The position numbers and the translations under genes are program-made. A stretch of DNA of 5,027 nt from an uncultured Clostridia bacterium (lineage in GTDB: Bacteria > Bacillota > Clostridia > Oscillospirales > Acutalibacteraceae). Under the pieces are notes generated by a model that had not been told where the DNA came from, did not search any database, and saw only the letters and a list, made by a program, of their open reading frames with translations. The stretch spans positions 1 through 5,027 of the forward strand of contig CALDHV010000238.1 in assembly GCA_937902305.1 (NCBI GenBank). The letters run 5' to 3'. This document shows, piece after piece, positions 1-5,027 of the stretch (the first letter of the stretch is position 1; every line of letters begins with the position of its first letter).

Positions 1-59
1 GAGGTGTTGAGGGTCTTGCCGTCTGCGACGGCGCCGTAGTCACGAATATCAAAAACCAT
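1..59 (-). CDS. N-terminus of a pectinase-like beta-helix protein (GH28 / pectate-lyase superfamily), cut by window edge
   Basis: Only the first 19 codons lie in the window; they read MVFDIRDYGAVADGKTLNT. A short hydrophobic strand followed by D-Y-G-A-x-x-D-G-K-T is the typical opening of right-handed beta-helix carbohydrate enzymes, especially GH28 polygalacturonase-like proteins and the related pectate-lyase superfamily. The ATG start is supported by AAAGGAG 8 nt upstream and a strong promoter just before it. There is no signal peptide: the family motif begins within a few residues of the start, so the protein is probably cytoplasmic and would act on short oligouronides taken into the cell. 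Nearby uxaC fits release of galacturonate. The exact family and substrate cannot be settled from 19 residues; other beta-helix enzymes share this start. Confidence 0.7.
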   Translation of the reverse strand, partial: MVFDIRDYGAVADGKTLNT

Positions 60-67
60 AATAAACG

Positions 68-74
68 CTCCTTT
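68..74 (-). promoter_or_regulatory. Ribosome binding site of the pectinase-like gene
   Basis: The minus strand reads AAAGGAG, ending 8 nt before the ATG at 59-57. This is a near-ideal Shine-Dalgarno and fixes the start of the truncated gene. Confidence 0.8.
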
Positions 75-84
75 CCTGTTTCCT

Positions 85-113
85 ATTGTAGCATCGCGTC
101 GGATCGGAAGCAA
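85..113 (-). promoter_or_regulatory. Predicted sigma-A promoter of the pectinase-like gene
   Basis: On the minus strand, TTGCTT (plus-strand 108-113) and TACAAT (plus-strand 85-90) are separated by exactly 17 bp. The -10 box has one mismatch to TATAAT and the -35 has two to TTGACA. Transcription would start near 78, giving a leader of about 20 nt that contains the ribosome binding site. The direct repeat at 127-157 lies just upstream of this -35, where an AraC-type activator would be expected. This is a prediction from consensus only. Confidence 0.7.
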
Positions 114-126
114 TGGAGCAATTTGG

Positions 127-157
127 CAAAAAATGTATTGCAATGAACAAAAAATGT
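127..157. repeat. Two exact 10-bp direct repeats at 21-bp spacing, likely AraC-type operator
   Basis: CAAAAAATGT occurs at 127-136 and again at 148-157, in the same orientation and 21 bp apart, about two helical turns. AraC-family dimers commonly bind direct repeats with this spacing, as at araI1/araI2. One copy lies just upstream of the -35 of the araC-type gene and the other fills the spacer between its -35 and -10. Both lie upstream of the -35 of the divergent pectinase-like gene. The arrangement suggests activation of the pectinase-like gene and self-repression of the regulator. An 8-bp palindrome, ATTGCAAT (137-144), sits between the two copies. The repeats are seen directly; the binding role is inferred. 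Confidence 0.6.
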
Positions 158-165
158 GGTATACT
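138..165 (+). promoter_or_regulatory. Predicted extended -10 promoter of the araC-type gene
   Basis: TTGCAA (138-143) and TATACT (160-165) are separated by 16 bp, and TG at 157-158 gives a TG-N extended -10 element. Transcription would start near 172, leaving a leader of about 35 nt before the GTG start. It is back to back with the minus-strand promoter at 85-113, and its spacer is largely occupied by the second copy of the CAAAAAATGT repeat, so a protein bound there should block it. Confidence 0.7.
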
Positions 166-191
166 GACCATAAACCATCTGAAAGTGTTAT

Positions 192-199
192 GAGGGGGG
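192..199 (+). promoter_or_regulatory. G-rich ribosome binding site of the araC-type gene
   Basis: GAGGGGGG precedes the GTG at 207 by 7 nt, counted from its last G. Two out-of-frame ATG codons (202 and 205) lie between them and open a tiny frame that stops at 214-216, so the start region is ambiguous for ribosomes. GTG is the only start in the long frame close to this site. Confidence 0.6.
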
Positions 200-206
200 C
201 GATGAT

Positions 207-1064
207 GTGCTGGTAGACCTTCACGCGCCGATCCGGATGACGGCATTCGGACACGTGCGACAAAAGCGCGGCTACTGGCATGACGGCAAGCGTCTGGAAC
301 GGCATTTATTGCTGATCCTTACTTCCGGTTCCCTACAAATGACGGTGGACGGGACGGCATATTCGCTGTCGGTCGGTGACGCATTGCTGATCCCTGCCGG
401 CACCCTGTACCGCCCGGGACGGGCAAGCGACTGCGGATATTATTTCATCCATTTTGTTGCCGCGCCCGCGACTGATACCGCCGCCGATTGGCAGGTGGTG
501 CGTCGCCCGTTGCCGGCGGGAGATTATTCCTACGCTTATTCCGATACCGTGGCAGTGGTGGAGGTGGCGACCTATACTCCCGCGCCGGAGGACGGTTGCT
601 TTGCGCCGATCCTCGAGCGGATGGCGGCACTCGACCCTTTCCGTCGTCCTGCCGAAAAGCTGCTGTTGGATACCTGGATGCGGGAATTGTTGATCGTGGT
701 CAGTACCGTGATGACCGGGGAATGCGCGCTTCATCCGCAATTGCGGCGCATCCTCCGACGGATCGAGGAAGATCCGCGTGCGGATCATTCGCTGGCCGCT
801 TTATCCGCCGATGTCGGGCTATCCGCATCGTATGTCGCTCGGCTGTTTCGTGAGGAACTGCACACCACCTCCTCCGCATATGTCAACCGCGTGCGGGTCA
901 GAGAGGCGCGTCGCTTGCTGGCGATGACCGATCTGTCGATTTCCGCTGTTGCCGCGCAGGTGGGCTTTGAGGATGCTTATTATTTTTCCCGCGTTTTTCG
1001 CGCCGCGGAGGGGATCACACCCGGGCGTTTTCGTAAAATCGGACGAAAGGAGTTTTTCCCTTGA
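207..1064 (+). CDS. AraC-family transcriptional regulator
   Basis: This 285-residue protein has the usual AraC layout. An N-terminal cupin-like sensing domain covers roughly residues 30-90 and includes the stretch SVGDALLIPAG at 55-65. A C-terminal double helix-turn-helix domain covers about 180-280. Helix-turn-helix 1 is around 195-238 (SLAALSADVGLSASYVARLF). Helix-turn-helix 2 is around 244-276 and carries the family signature core VGFEDAYYFSRVFRAAEGIT. Such proteins usually bind a sugar or related ligand with the cupin and activate a nearby catabolic gene. The likely target is the divergent pectinase-like gene, through the direct repeat at 127-157. GTG at 207 is chosen because a G-rich Shine-Dalgarno (about 192-199) precedes it and a stop at 180-182 closes the frame upstream. 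An ATG at 237 is possible but has no good ribosome site. The ligand is unknown. Confidence 0.9.
   Translation: MLVDLHAPIRMTAFGHVRQKRGYWHDGKRLERHLLLILTSGSLQMTVDGTAYSLSVGDALLIPAGTLYRPGRASDCGYYFIHFVAAPATDTAADWQVVRRPLPAGDYSYAYSDTVAVVEVATYTPAPEDGCFAPILERMAALDPFRRPAEKLLLDTWMRELLIVVSTVMTGECALHPQLRRILRRIEEDPRADHSLAALSADVGLSASYVARLFREELHTTSSAYVNRVRVREARRLLAMTDLSISAVAAQVGFEDAYYFSRVFRAAEGITPGRFRKIGRKEFFP
1046..1052 (+). promoter_or_regulatory. Ribosome binding site fixing the TTG start of the tRNA-editing gene
   Basis: AAAGGAG lies inside the last codons of the araC-type gene and ends 8 nt before TTG at 1061. Its strength and spacing support TTG as the true start despite its being a rare start codon. 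Confidence 0.75.
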
Positions 1065-2221
1065 CCGAGAGGATCTTTGAGCAAGACAGCTATTGCCGGC
1101 AATTCACTGCCCGGGTGGCGGAATGTCGTCCGGCGGAGGACGGCTACGCCGTGCGGCTGGATCGCACCGCCTTTTTCCCGGAGGCGGGCGGACAGTTTGC
1201 CGATACCGGCGTTTTGGACGGCGTTGCCGTCACCGATGTACAGATCACGGAGGGTGACGTGTGGCATTATGTCGCCTCCGCCATACCGGTCGGCAAAGCC
1301 GTGACCGGAGAGATCGACTGGGAACAGCGCTTTTCGCGGATGCAAAAGCATACCGCCGAGCATATCGTGTCCGGGCTGATCTTCCGTACTTACGGGCTTC
1401 AAAACGTCGGCTTTCACCTCGGGCACGAGGATGTGACGCTGGATCTCGACGGAGAATTGACCCGCGAACAGCTCGATCACATCGAGGATGCCGCCAACCG
1501 CGTCGTGTGGGATAACCGGGCGGTGACGGTCACATTCCCGCGCGGGGATGAACTGGAGACGATGACCTATCGCAGTAAAAAGGAGCTGTTCGGCGCGGTG
1601 CGCATCGTGACGGTGGAGGGTATCGACGCCTGCGCGTGCTGTGCGCCGCACGTTGCCCGCACCGGCGAGATCGGGTCGATCAAGCTGCTGGATGCTATCC
1701 GCTACAAGGGCGGGGTGCGTATCCATATGCAGGCGGGGCGGGATGCGCTGGCGGACTACCGCCGCCGCTATACCCAGACCGTCGCCGCGGCGGGACTGCT
1801 GTCTATCAAGACCGACGAGCTGACATCGGCGGTGGAGCGGTTGCTTTCCCAACGGGACGCCCTGTCCCGCGCCTTGCAGGAGGCGCAGACGGCACTTGCG
1901 CTGGCGCCCATCGCGGCGCTTACCGCCGACAATGCTCCGGCGGTGTGGTTTGCCGCCGATGCGCCAGGCGATACCCTGCGTCAGATGGCGCTGGCGCTTG
2001 CCGCAAAGCGCGGCGACCGCGCGGCGGTATTCTGCGGGGAGGATGCGGCGGGCTATCGCTACGCCGTTACCGGCGGCAATGAGTTGAAGGGCTTTGCGCG
2101 GAAAATGAACGAGGCGCTGTCCGGGCGCGGCGGGGGAGACGACCTGCTGTGCCAGGGTCGGCTTACCGCGACCCGATCCGCGATCGAGGCGTTTTTCGAA
2201 AACGCGCAAGGCTCCCCTTGA
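1061..2221 (+). CDS. Alanyl-tRNA editing protein, long AlaX type with DHHA1 domain
   Basis: This is a free-standing relative of the editing half of alanyl-tRNA synthetase, expected to hydrolyse mischarged Ser- or Gly-tRNA(Ala) in the cytoplasm. Residues 36-50 (TAFFPEAGGQFADTG) match the conserved strand of the family. The zinc site is visible as HTAEH (His97, His101) and C-C-A-P-H (Cys193, His197), the counterpart of CGGTH in AlaRS. A probable coiled-coil linker at about 250-280 leads to a DHHA1-like domain (about 290-382) with GRGGG at 356-360 and a following QG. At 386 residues it is the long AlaX class, and it lacks the synthetase aminoacylation and anticodon parts. The TTG start overlaps the stop of the araC-type gene (TTGA, 1061-1064), so translation is probably coupled and the two genes co-transcribed. 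A functional link to the regulator is not evident. Confidence 0.9.
   Translation: MTERIFEQDSYCRQFTARVAECRPAEDGYAVRLDRTAFFPEAGGQFADTGVLDGVAVTDVQITEGDVWHYVASAIPVGKAVTGEIDWEQRFSRMQKHTAEHIVSGLIFRTYGLQNVGFHLGHEDVTLDLDGELTREQLDHIEDAANRVVWDNRAVTVTFPRGDELETMTYRSKKELFGAVRIVTVEGIDACACCAPHVARTGEIGSIKLLDAIRYKGGVRIHMQAGRDALADYRRRYTQTVAAAGLLSIKTDELTSAVERLLSQRDALSRALQEAQTALALAPIAALTADNAPAVWFAADAPGDTLRQMALALAAKRGDRAAVFCGEDAAGYRYAVTGGNELKGFARKMNEALSGRGGGDDLLCQGRLTATRSAIEAFFENAQGSP
2189..2205. repeat. 7-bp inverted repeat abutting the terminator
   Basis: GCGTTTT and AAAACGC flank a 3-nt loop inside the final codons of the tRNA-editing gene, one base before the terminator stem. It could fold as a second small hairpin or be chance within coding sequence. 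Confidence 0.4.
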
Positions 2222-2250
2222 GATGCAAGGGGAGCCTTGTTCATTTTTTC
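2207..2250 (+). terminator. Rho-independent terminator between convergent operons
   Basis: CAAGGCTCCCCTTG (2207-2220) and its exact reverse complement (2226-2239) form a perfect 14-bp stem around the 5-nt loop AGATG. The U-rich tail TTCATTTTTT follows. The left arm encodes the last residues of the tRNA-editing protein, whose TGA stop (2219-2221) ends one base into the loop. The minus-strand deacetylase gene stops at 2251, just beyond the tail. For minus-strand transcripts the same stem is preceded by an A-run and followed by CGCG then TTTT, so termination in that direction is possible but weaker. Confidence 0.9.
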
Positions 2251-3084
2251 TTACAACCGCACGGTTTGTCCGGCGGGGATGAGGGTTGGCTTGCCGTCTG
2301 CCTGCACCCACACATCGGTCAGTGACGGGTTGATGACGCAGGTGCCGTCCACCGTCATAATCAGCCCGTTGAGCGCTTGCATATAATCATACAGGTCGAT
2401 GCAGGTGGTGTACCAGATGTCATCGTGTCCCGCCATGCGGCGGACAAACTCCTCGAGCTTTTCCCATTTCTCCGGCGGGTCAAGCTCATAGGAGTGACCG
2501 TAGATGAGAAAGCAACTCAAATAGGTGTTGAGCCGCCAGCTTCCCTTGCAATACGCCTCGCCAAGCGCATACAGCTCGTCGAACTGGTCGTGCTTGATCG
2601 TGGTGTTCCACTCCAAAAAATCGGCGGGCATATCGAAATTGCGCGAATCGTTGATGGTGCGGCTGTAAACAACGCCGCAGCTTTTCAGGATGGCCTTGGT
2701 CTCCTCGCTGAAAACGCCGCTCGGCAGAGCAAAGCCGCGGATCGGCTTGCCGACGATCTCCTCCAGCGCCCGGCGGTCGCAGATGAGGTCATCGGCGACC
2801 TGCGCGCAGTTGAGATAGCCGTAGGCAGGGTGGCGGTAGCCGTGGCAGGCGACCTCGAAATCCTCGCTGATGGCCTTGACCTCGCTTTTAGATATGATCG
2901 GCTTGGCGGCACCGTCCTGCGTGCCGTCCTCGGCGATGCCGACGCCGTTAAAATTGAAAGTCGCCTTGACGCCGTACCGGCGGAACATATCCGCCAGCTT
3001 GACATTACTGCGATAGTCGTCGTCGTAGCTGAAAATCAGGCTTTTTTTCTTTCCCTGCGGGAAAATGCCTTTGGTGATGGTCAT
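2251..3084 (-). CDS. Polysaccharide deacetylase-like protein (NodB/CE4 fold)
   Basis: The 277-residue protein shows the NodB-type metal-dependent deacetylase pattern. Motif 1 is SYDDD at residues 19-23, with the expected catalytic and metal Asp pair. Motif 2 is HGYRH at 81-85, giving the two metal-binding His. A Pro-containing motif 3 region, FALPSG, lies at 118-123, and a motif 5-like IYGHSYEL lies at 194-201 with His197. Motif 3 lacks the usual Arg of RPPY, so the substrate or mechanism may differ from chitin or peptidoglycan enzymes. A small strand-rich tail follows residue 240. There is no signal peptide or membrane segment, so it is likely cytoplasmic and would act on small N- or O-acetylated sugars rather than polymer. 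It starts 12 nt after uxaC; its Shine-Dalgarno AAGGAG overlaps the uxaC stop, indicating one operon. The substrate is unknown; an acetylated uronate or oligouronide is an inference from context. Confidence 0.85.
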   Translation of the reverse strand: MTITKGIFPQGKKKSLIFSYDDDYRSNVKLADMFRRYGVKATFNFNGVGIAEDGTQDGAAKPIISKSEVKAISEDFEVACHGYRHPAYGYLNCAQVADDLICDRRALEEIVGKPIRGFALPSGVFSEETKAILKSCGVVYSRTINDSRNFDMPADFLEWNTTIKHDQFDELYALGEAYCKGSWRLNTYLSCFLIYGHSYELDPPEKWEKLEEFVRRMAGHDDIWYTTCIDLYDYMQALNGLIMTVDGTCVINPSLTDVWVQADGKPTLIPAGQTVRL

Positions 3085-3092
3085 AATTTCAT

Positions 3093-3098
3093 CTCCTT
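3093..3098 (-). promoter_or_regulatory. Ribosome binding site of the deacetylase-like gene
   Basis: AAGGAG on the minus strand lies 8 nt before the ATG at 3084-3082 and shares two bases with the TAA stop of uxaC (3099-3097), which favours translational coupling. Confidence 0.8.
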
Positions 3099-4500
3099 AA
3101 AACCCGAAATATCGCTTGGCATTGTTGTAGCAAATGTCCTGTACCAGTGCACCCAGCGTGGGGATGTCGGCGGGATATTCGCCGTTTTCGACCCACCTGC
3201 CGATGACACCGCACAGAATACGGCGGAAATACTCGTGCCGCGTGTAGGAGAGGAAGCTGCGCGAGTCGGTCAGCATACCGATGAAATTGCCGAGCAAGCC
3301 GAGATTGGCGAGCGAGATGATCTGCTCCTCCATACCGGTCTTGTTGTCATTGAACCACCACGCCGAGCCGTGCTGGATTTTACCGGCGGCACCGGGGCCC
3401 TGGAAGCACCCGATGACCGAGCCGATGAGAGCATTGTCGGCGGGGTTGAGGGAGTAGATGACCGTTTTCGGCAGTTGCCCGTCGCGGTCGAGCGCGTCGA
3501 GGAACGAGGTCAGCGCGATACTGCCGTCGTTGGTGCCGATGCAGTCGCAACCGGCATCCGGCCCGATGCGGCGGAACTTGTCGGTCGAGGTGTTGCGCTG
3601 GACGTTGTAGTGCAGCTGCATCACCCAGCCGCGCCGGGCATATTCCCGTCCGACGAACAGCAACAGCGCCGTCTGGTACATTTCCGATTCCGCCGCCGAG
3701 ATCGGATCGCCGGCAAGTCCCTTGCGGAATACCGCCTCCACCGCCGCATCATCCGCGGGACGGTACAGCATATAGTCCAGTCCGTGGTCGCTGGCGCGGC
3801 AACCGAGCGCCCCGAAGCGATCCATGGCGACCGACAGCGCCGCCTTGACATCGGCAACGGTGCGAATGGCAATGCCGTTGGCGGCAGACAGCTTTTCAAT
3901 GTACGCAGCAAAGCCCGGCTTGTGGATCTGCACCGCCTTGTCGGGGCGGAAGGACGGCACGACCTTGAAATCGTCGATGCCCTCGGCGGCGATCGCGGCG
4001 TGGAAGCGCAGATCGTCGGCGGGGTCATCGGTGGTGCCGATGACCTTGACGCCGGATTGGCGGATCAGTCCGCGCACCGTCATCTGCGGGTCTTCGCGGA
4101 GCTTGCGATTGCAAAGCTGCCAGACCTCCTCGGCGGTGTCGCCGTTGAGCACACCGTCGAAGCCAAAATAGCGCTTGAGCTCGAGATGCGTCCAATGATA
4201 CATCGGGTTGCCGATCGCGCGGGGCATCGCCTCCGCAAAGCGCTGGAACTTCACCCGGTCATCGGCATCGCCGGTGATCTCCTCCTCGGGCACGCCGTTG
4301 GAGCGGATGACGCGCCACTTATAGTGGTCGCCGCCCAGCCAAACCTGCGCGATATTGTCAAATCGCCGATCCTCGGCGATCTCCTGCGGATTGATGTGGC
4401 AGTGATAGTCGATGATCGGCATATCCTGCGCATAGCGGTGATACAGGGCGCGTGCGGTTTCGGTGGTCAACAGAAAATCCTCGTCCATAAATGCTTTCAT
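3097..4500 (-). CDS. uxaC: Uronate (glucuronate/galacturonate) isomerase
   Basis: UxaC isomerises D-galacturonate to D-tagaturonate and D-glucuronate to D-fructuronate, the first step of the hexuronate route to 2-keto-3-deoxygluconate, in the cytoplasm. The protein has 467 residues, close to the usual size of about 470. It shows the amidohydrolase-fold metal motif DYHCH (31-35), TTDDP (156-160), MQLHYNVQRNT (294-304), GSAWWFNDNKTGM (378-390) and GMLTDSRSFLSYTRHEYFRR (408-427), all characteristic of the family. The start is ATG at 4500-4498. The frame is open for another 58 codons upstream, but that stretch overlaps the LacI-family gene and resembles no uronate isomerase, whereas MKAFMDEDFLL is a typical UxaC beginning with a Shine-Dalgarno before it. 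It overlaps the LacI-family stop by 4 bp (ATGA) and is followed closely by the deacetylase gene. Identification is secure; which uronate is the natural substrate is not. Confidence 0.97.
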   Translation of the reverse strand: MKAFMDEDFLLTTETARALYHRYAQDMPIIDYHCHINPQEIAEDRRFDNIAQVWLGGDHYKWRVIRSNGVPEEEITGDADDRVKFQRFAEAMPRAIGNPMYHWTHLELKRYFGFDGVLNGDTAEEVWQLCNRKLREDPQMTVRGLIRQSGVKVIGTTDDPADDLRFHAAIAAEGIDDFKVVPSFRPDKAVQIHKPGFAAYIEKLSAANGIAIRTVADVKAALSVAMDRFGALGCRASDHGLDYMLYRPADDAAVEAVFRKGLAGDPISAAESEMYQTALLLFVGREYARRGWVMQLHYNVQRNTSTDKFRRIGPDAGCDCIGTNDGSIALTSFLDALDRDGQLPKTVIYSLNPADNALIGSVIGCFQGPGAAGKIQHGSAWWFNDNKTGMEEQIISLANLGLLGNFIGMLTDSRSFLSYTRHEYFRRILCGVIGRWVENGEYPADIPTLGALVQDICYNNAKRYFGF

Positions 4501-5027
4501 AGGGTATCCTCTCCTTTTTTTCGATGATAACTTTCCCGCTCGACCAGACGGGCGGGAATGATGGCGTGGGTGGTCACTTTCTTCTTTTCCAGCAGGTCGT
4601 CCAGCATATGGAGTGCCGTGCGGCACATCTGCGGCAGGGCGTTGTCGATGCTGGTAAGGGTCGGGGTACTGCACCGCGACGGCAGGGAGTTGTTGAAGCC
4701 GACCACCGGCACAGTGCGTCCGGCGGCGGCGAGCGCCTTTTGCGCGCCGATCGCCTGCTCGTCTTTGACGGCGACGACGGCATCGAACACGGCACCCTCT
4801 TTCAGCAAGGCGGCGACTGCCGCAGTCACGGCATCGGGGTCATTGCTCACCGGGTATATCAGCGCTTCATCTGTCGTTTGCCCGGCGATGATGTGTGCGT
4901 CGCGGTAGCCGGTGAGCTTTTGCCGACAGCTATAGGTCACGGTATCGTGCAAGAACAGCACCCGCCGGTATCCCTCCCGGATCAGGCACAGCGTCACCTC
5001 CCGCACGGCGGAACGCTCGTCGGAGCT
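4497..5027 (-). CDS. LacI-family transcriptional regulator, C-terminal 176 residues (5' end beyond window)
   Basis: The visible part is the periplasmic-binding-protein-like sensor domain; the N-terminal LacI helix-turn-helix lies outside the window. The pattern runs in order: GYRRVLFLHD then RQKLTGYRDA (first subdomain), FDAVVAVKDEQAIGAQKAL (residues 81-99 of the fragment), VPVVGFNNSLPSRCSTPTLT (106-125) and the closing IIPARLVERES (156-166), all standard family landmarks. The frame stays open to the window edge, so the GTG at 5006 is an internal Val codon and not the start. The stop overlaps the uxaC start by 4 bp (ATGA), indicating one transcript. By position it probably controls this uronate operon, including itself, with a uronate-pathway compound as ligand; this is inferred, and its operator would lie upstream of the window. 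Confidence 0.93.
   Translation of the reverse strand, partial: SSDERSAVREVTLCLIREGYRRVLFLHDTVTYSCRQKLTGYRDAHIIAGQTTDEALIYPVSNDPDAVTAAVAALLKEGAVFDAVVAVKDEQAIGAQKALAAAGRTVPVVGFNNSLPSRCSTPTLTSIDNALPQMCRTALHMLDDLLEKKKVTTHAIIPARLVERESYHRKKGEDTL
4508..4517 (-). promoter_or_regulatory. Ribosome binding site of uxaC
   Basis: On the minus strand AAAGGAGAGG lies inside the 3' end of the LacI-family gene. AAAGGAG is 10 nt and GAGAGG 7 nt from the uxaC ATG. This supports 4500 as the start rather than the longer open frame. Confidence 0.75.

Noticed and set aside
109..144. Three copies of GCAAT (110-114, 118-122, 140-144) around the divergent promoters
   Set aside because: Five-base repeats at irregular spacing in a short AT-rich region are likely by chance; the 10-bp repeat is a much stronger operator candidate.
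49..246. 65-codon minus-strand frame spanning the divergent promoter region
   Set aside because: It covers both predicted promoters and the repeat, begins inside the AraC-type gene, and lies in a different frame from the pectinase-like start; no family resemblance.
980..2311. 443-codon open frame on the minus strand, antisense to the tRNA-editing gene
   Set aside because: It covers an AlaX gene with an intact zinc site and DHHA1 domain, has a shadow-type composition rich in R, G, H and Q, and runs through the terminator hairpin.
2377..4527. Very long open frame (716 codons) on the plus strand, antisense to uxaC and the deacetylase gene
   Set aside because: The minus strand encodes clear family motifs over the whole stretch, including DYHCH of UxaC and the NodB motifs. 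The plus-strand translation resembles no known family and is rich in V, A, D and R, as expected for the antisense of a GC-rich gene.
4533..4558. 7-bp inverted repeat (TTCCCGC and GCGGGAA) with a 12-nt loop before uxaC
   Set aside because: It falls in codons for the conserved PARLVERE motif of LacI-family proteins, has a large loop and no U-run, so chance in coding sequence is the simpler explanation.
4501..4674. Possible 58-residue N-terminal extension of uxaC
   Set aside because: The extension overlaps the conserved C-terminus of the LacI-family protein, has no family resemblance, and the start at 4500 has a good ribosome site and a typical UxaC N-terminus and length.

Overview
The window looks like a piece of chromosome from a moderately high-GC member of the Clostridia/Firmicutes, plausibly a gut or rumen plant-fibre degrader. 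This rests on strong AAAGGAG-type Shine-Dalgarno sites, GTG and TTG starts alongside ATG, short gene gaps with stop/start overlaps, and the gene families present. The taxonomic call is an inference from style; no marker gene is present.

Layout. Positions 1-59 (minus strand) hold the first 19 codons of a beta-helix pectinase-like protein that runs off the left edge. Positions 60-206 are a short AT-rich divergent promoter region with a good sigma-A-type promoter on each strand and an exact 10-bp direct repeat at 21-bp spacing between them. Positions 207-2221 (plus strand) are a two-gene unit: an AraC-family regulator and, overlapping it by 4 bp, an alanyl-tRNA editing protein. A perfect 14-bp terminator hairpin (2207-2239) overlaps the end of that gene and separates it from a convergent minus-strand operon. 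Read in transcription order, that operon is a LacI-family regulator (right edge to 4497, 5' end missing), uronate isomerase uxaC (4500-3097), and a polysaccharide-deacetylase-like protein (3084-2251).

How the genes fit together. UxaC is the entry isomerase for galacturonate and glucuronate. A pectinase-like protein and a deacetylase around it suggest use of pectin or a related, possibly acetylated, uronic-acid polymer. The LacI protein is the natural candidate for uronate-responsive control of the uxaC operon. The AraC protein is the natural candidate for control of the divergent pectinase gene, with the direct repeat as its likely operator. The tRNA-editing gene is a translation-quality gene whose link to sugar use is probably only positional.

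No RNA genes, insertion sequences, CRISPR arrays or attachment sites were seen. No intergenic stretch exceeds 150 bases. The region is mostly a conventional carbohydrate-use locus; the promoter/operator architecture and the cytoplasmic deacetylase are the parts most worth a second look.
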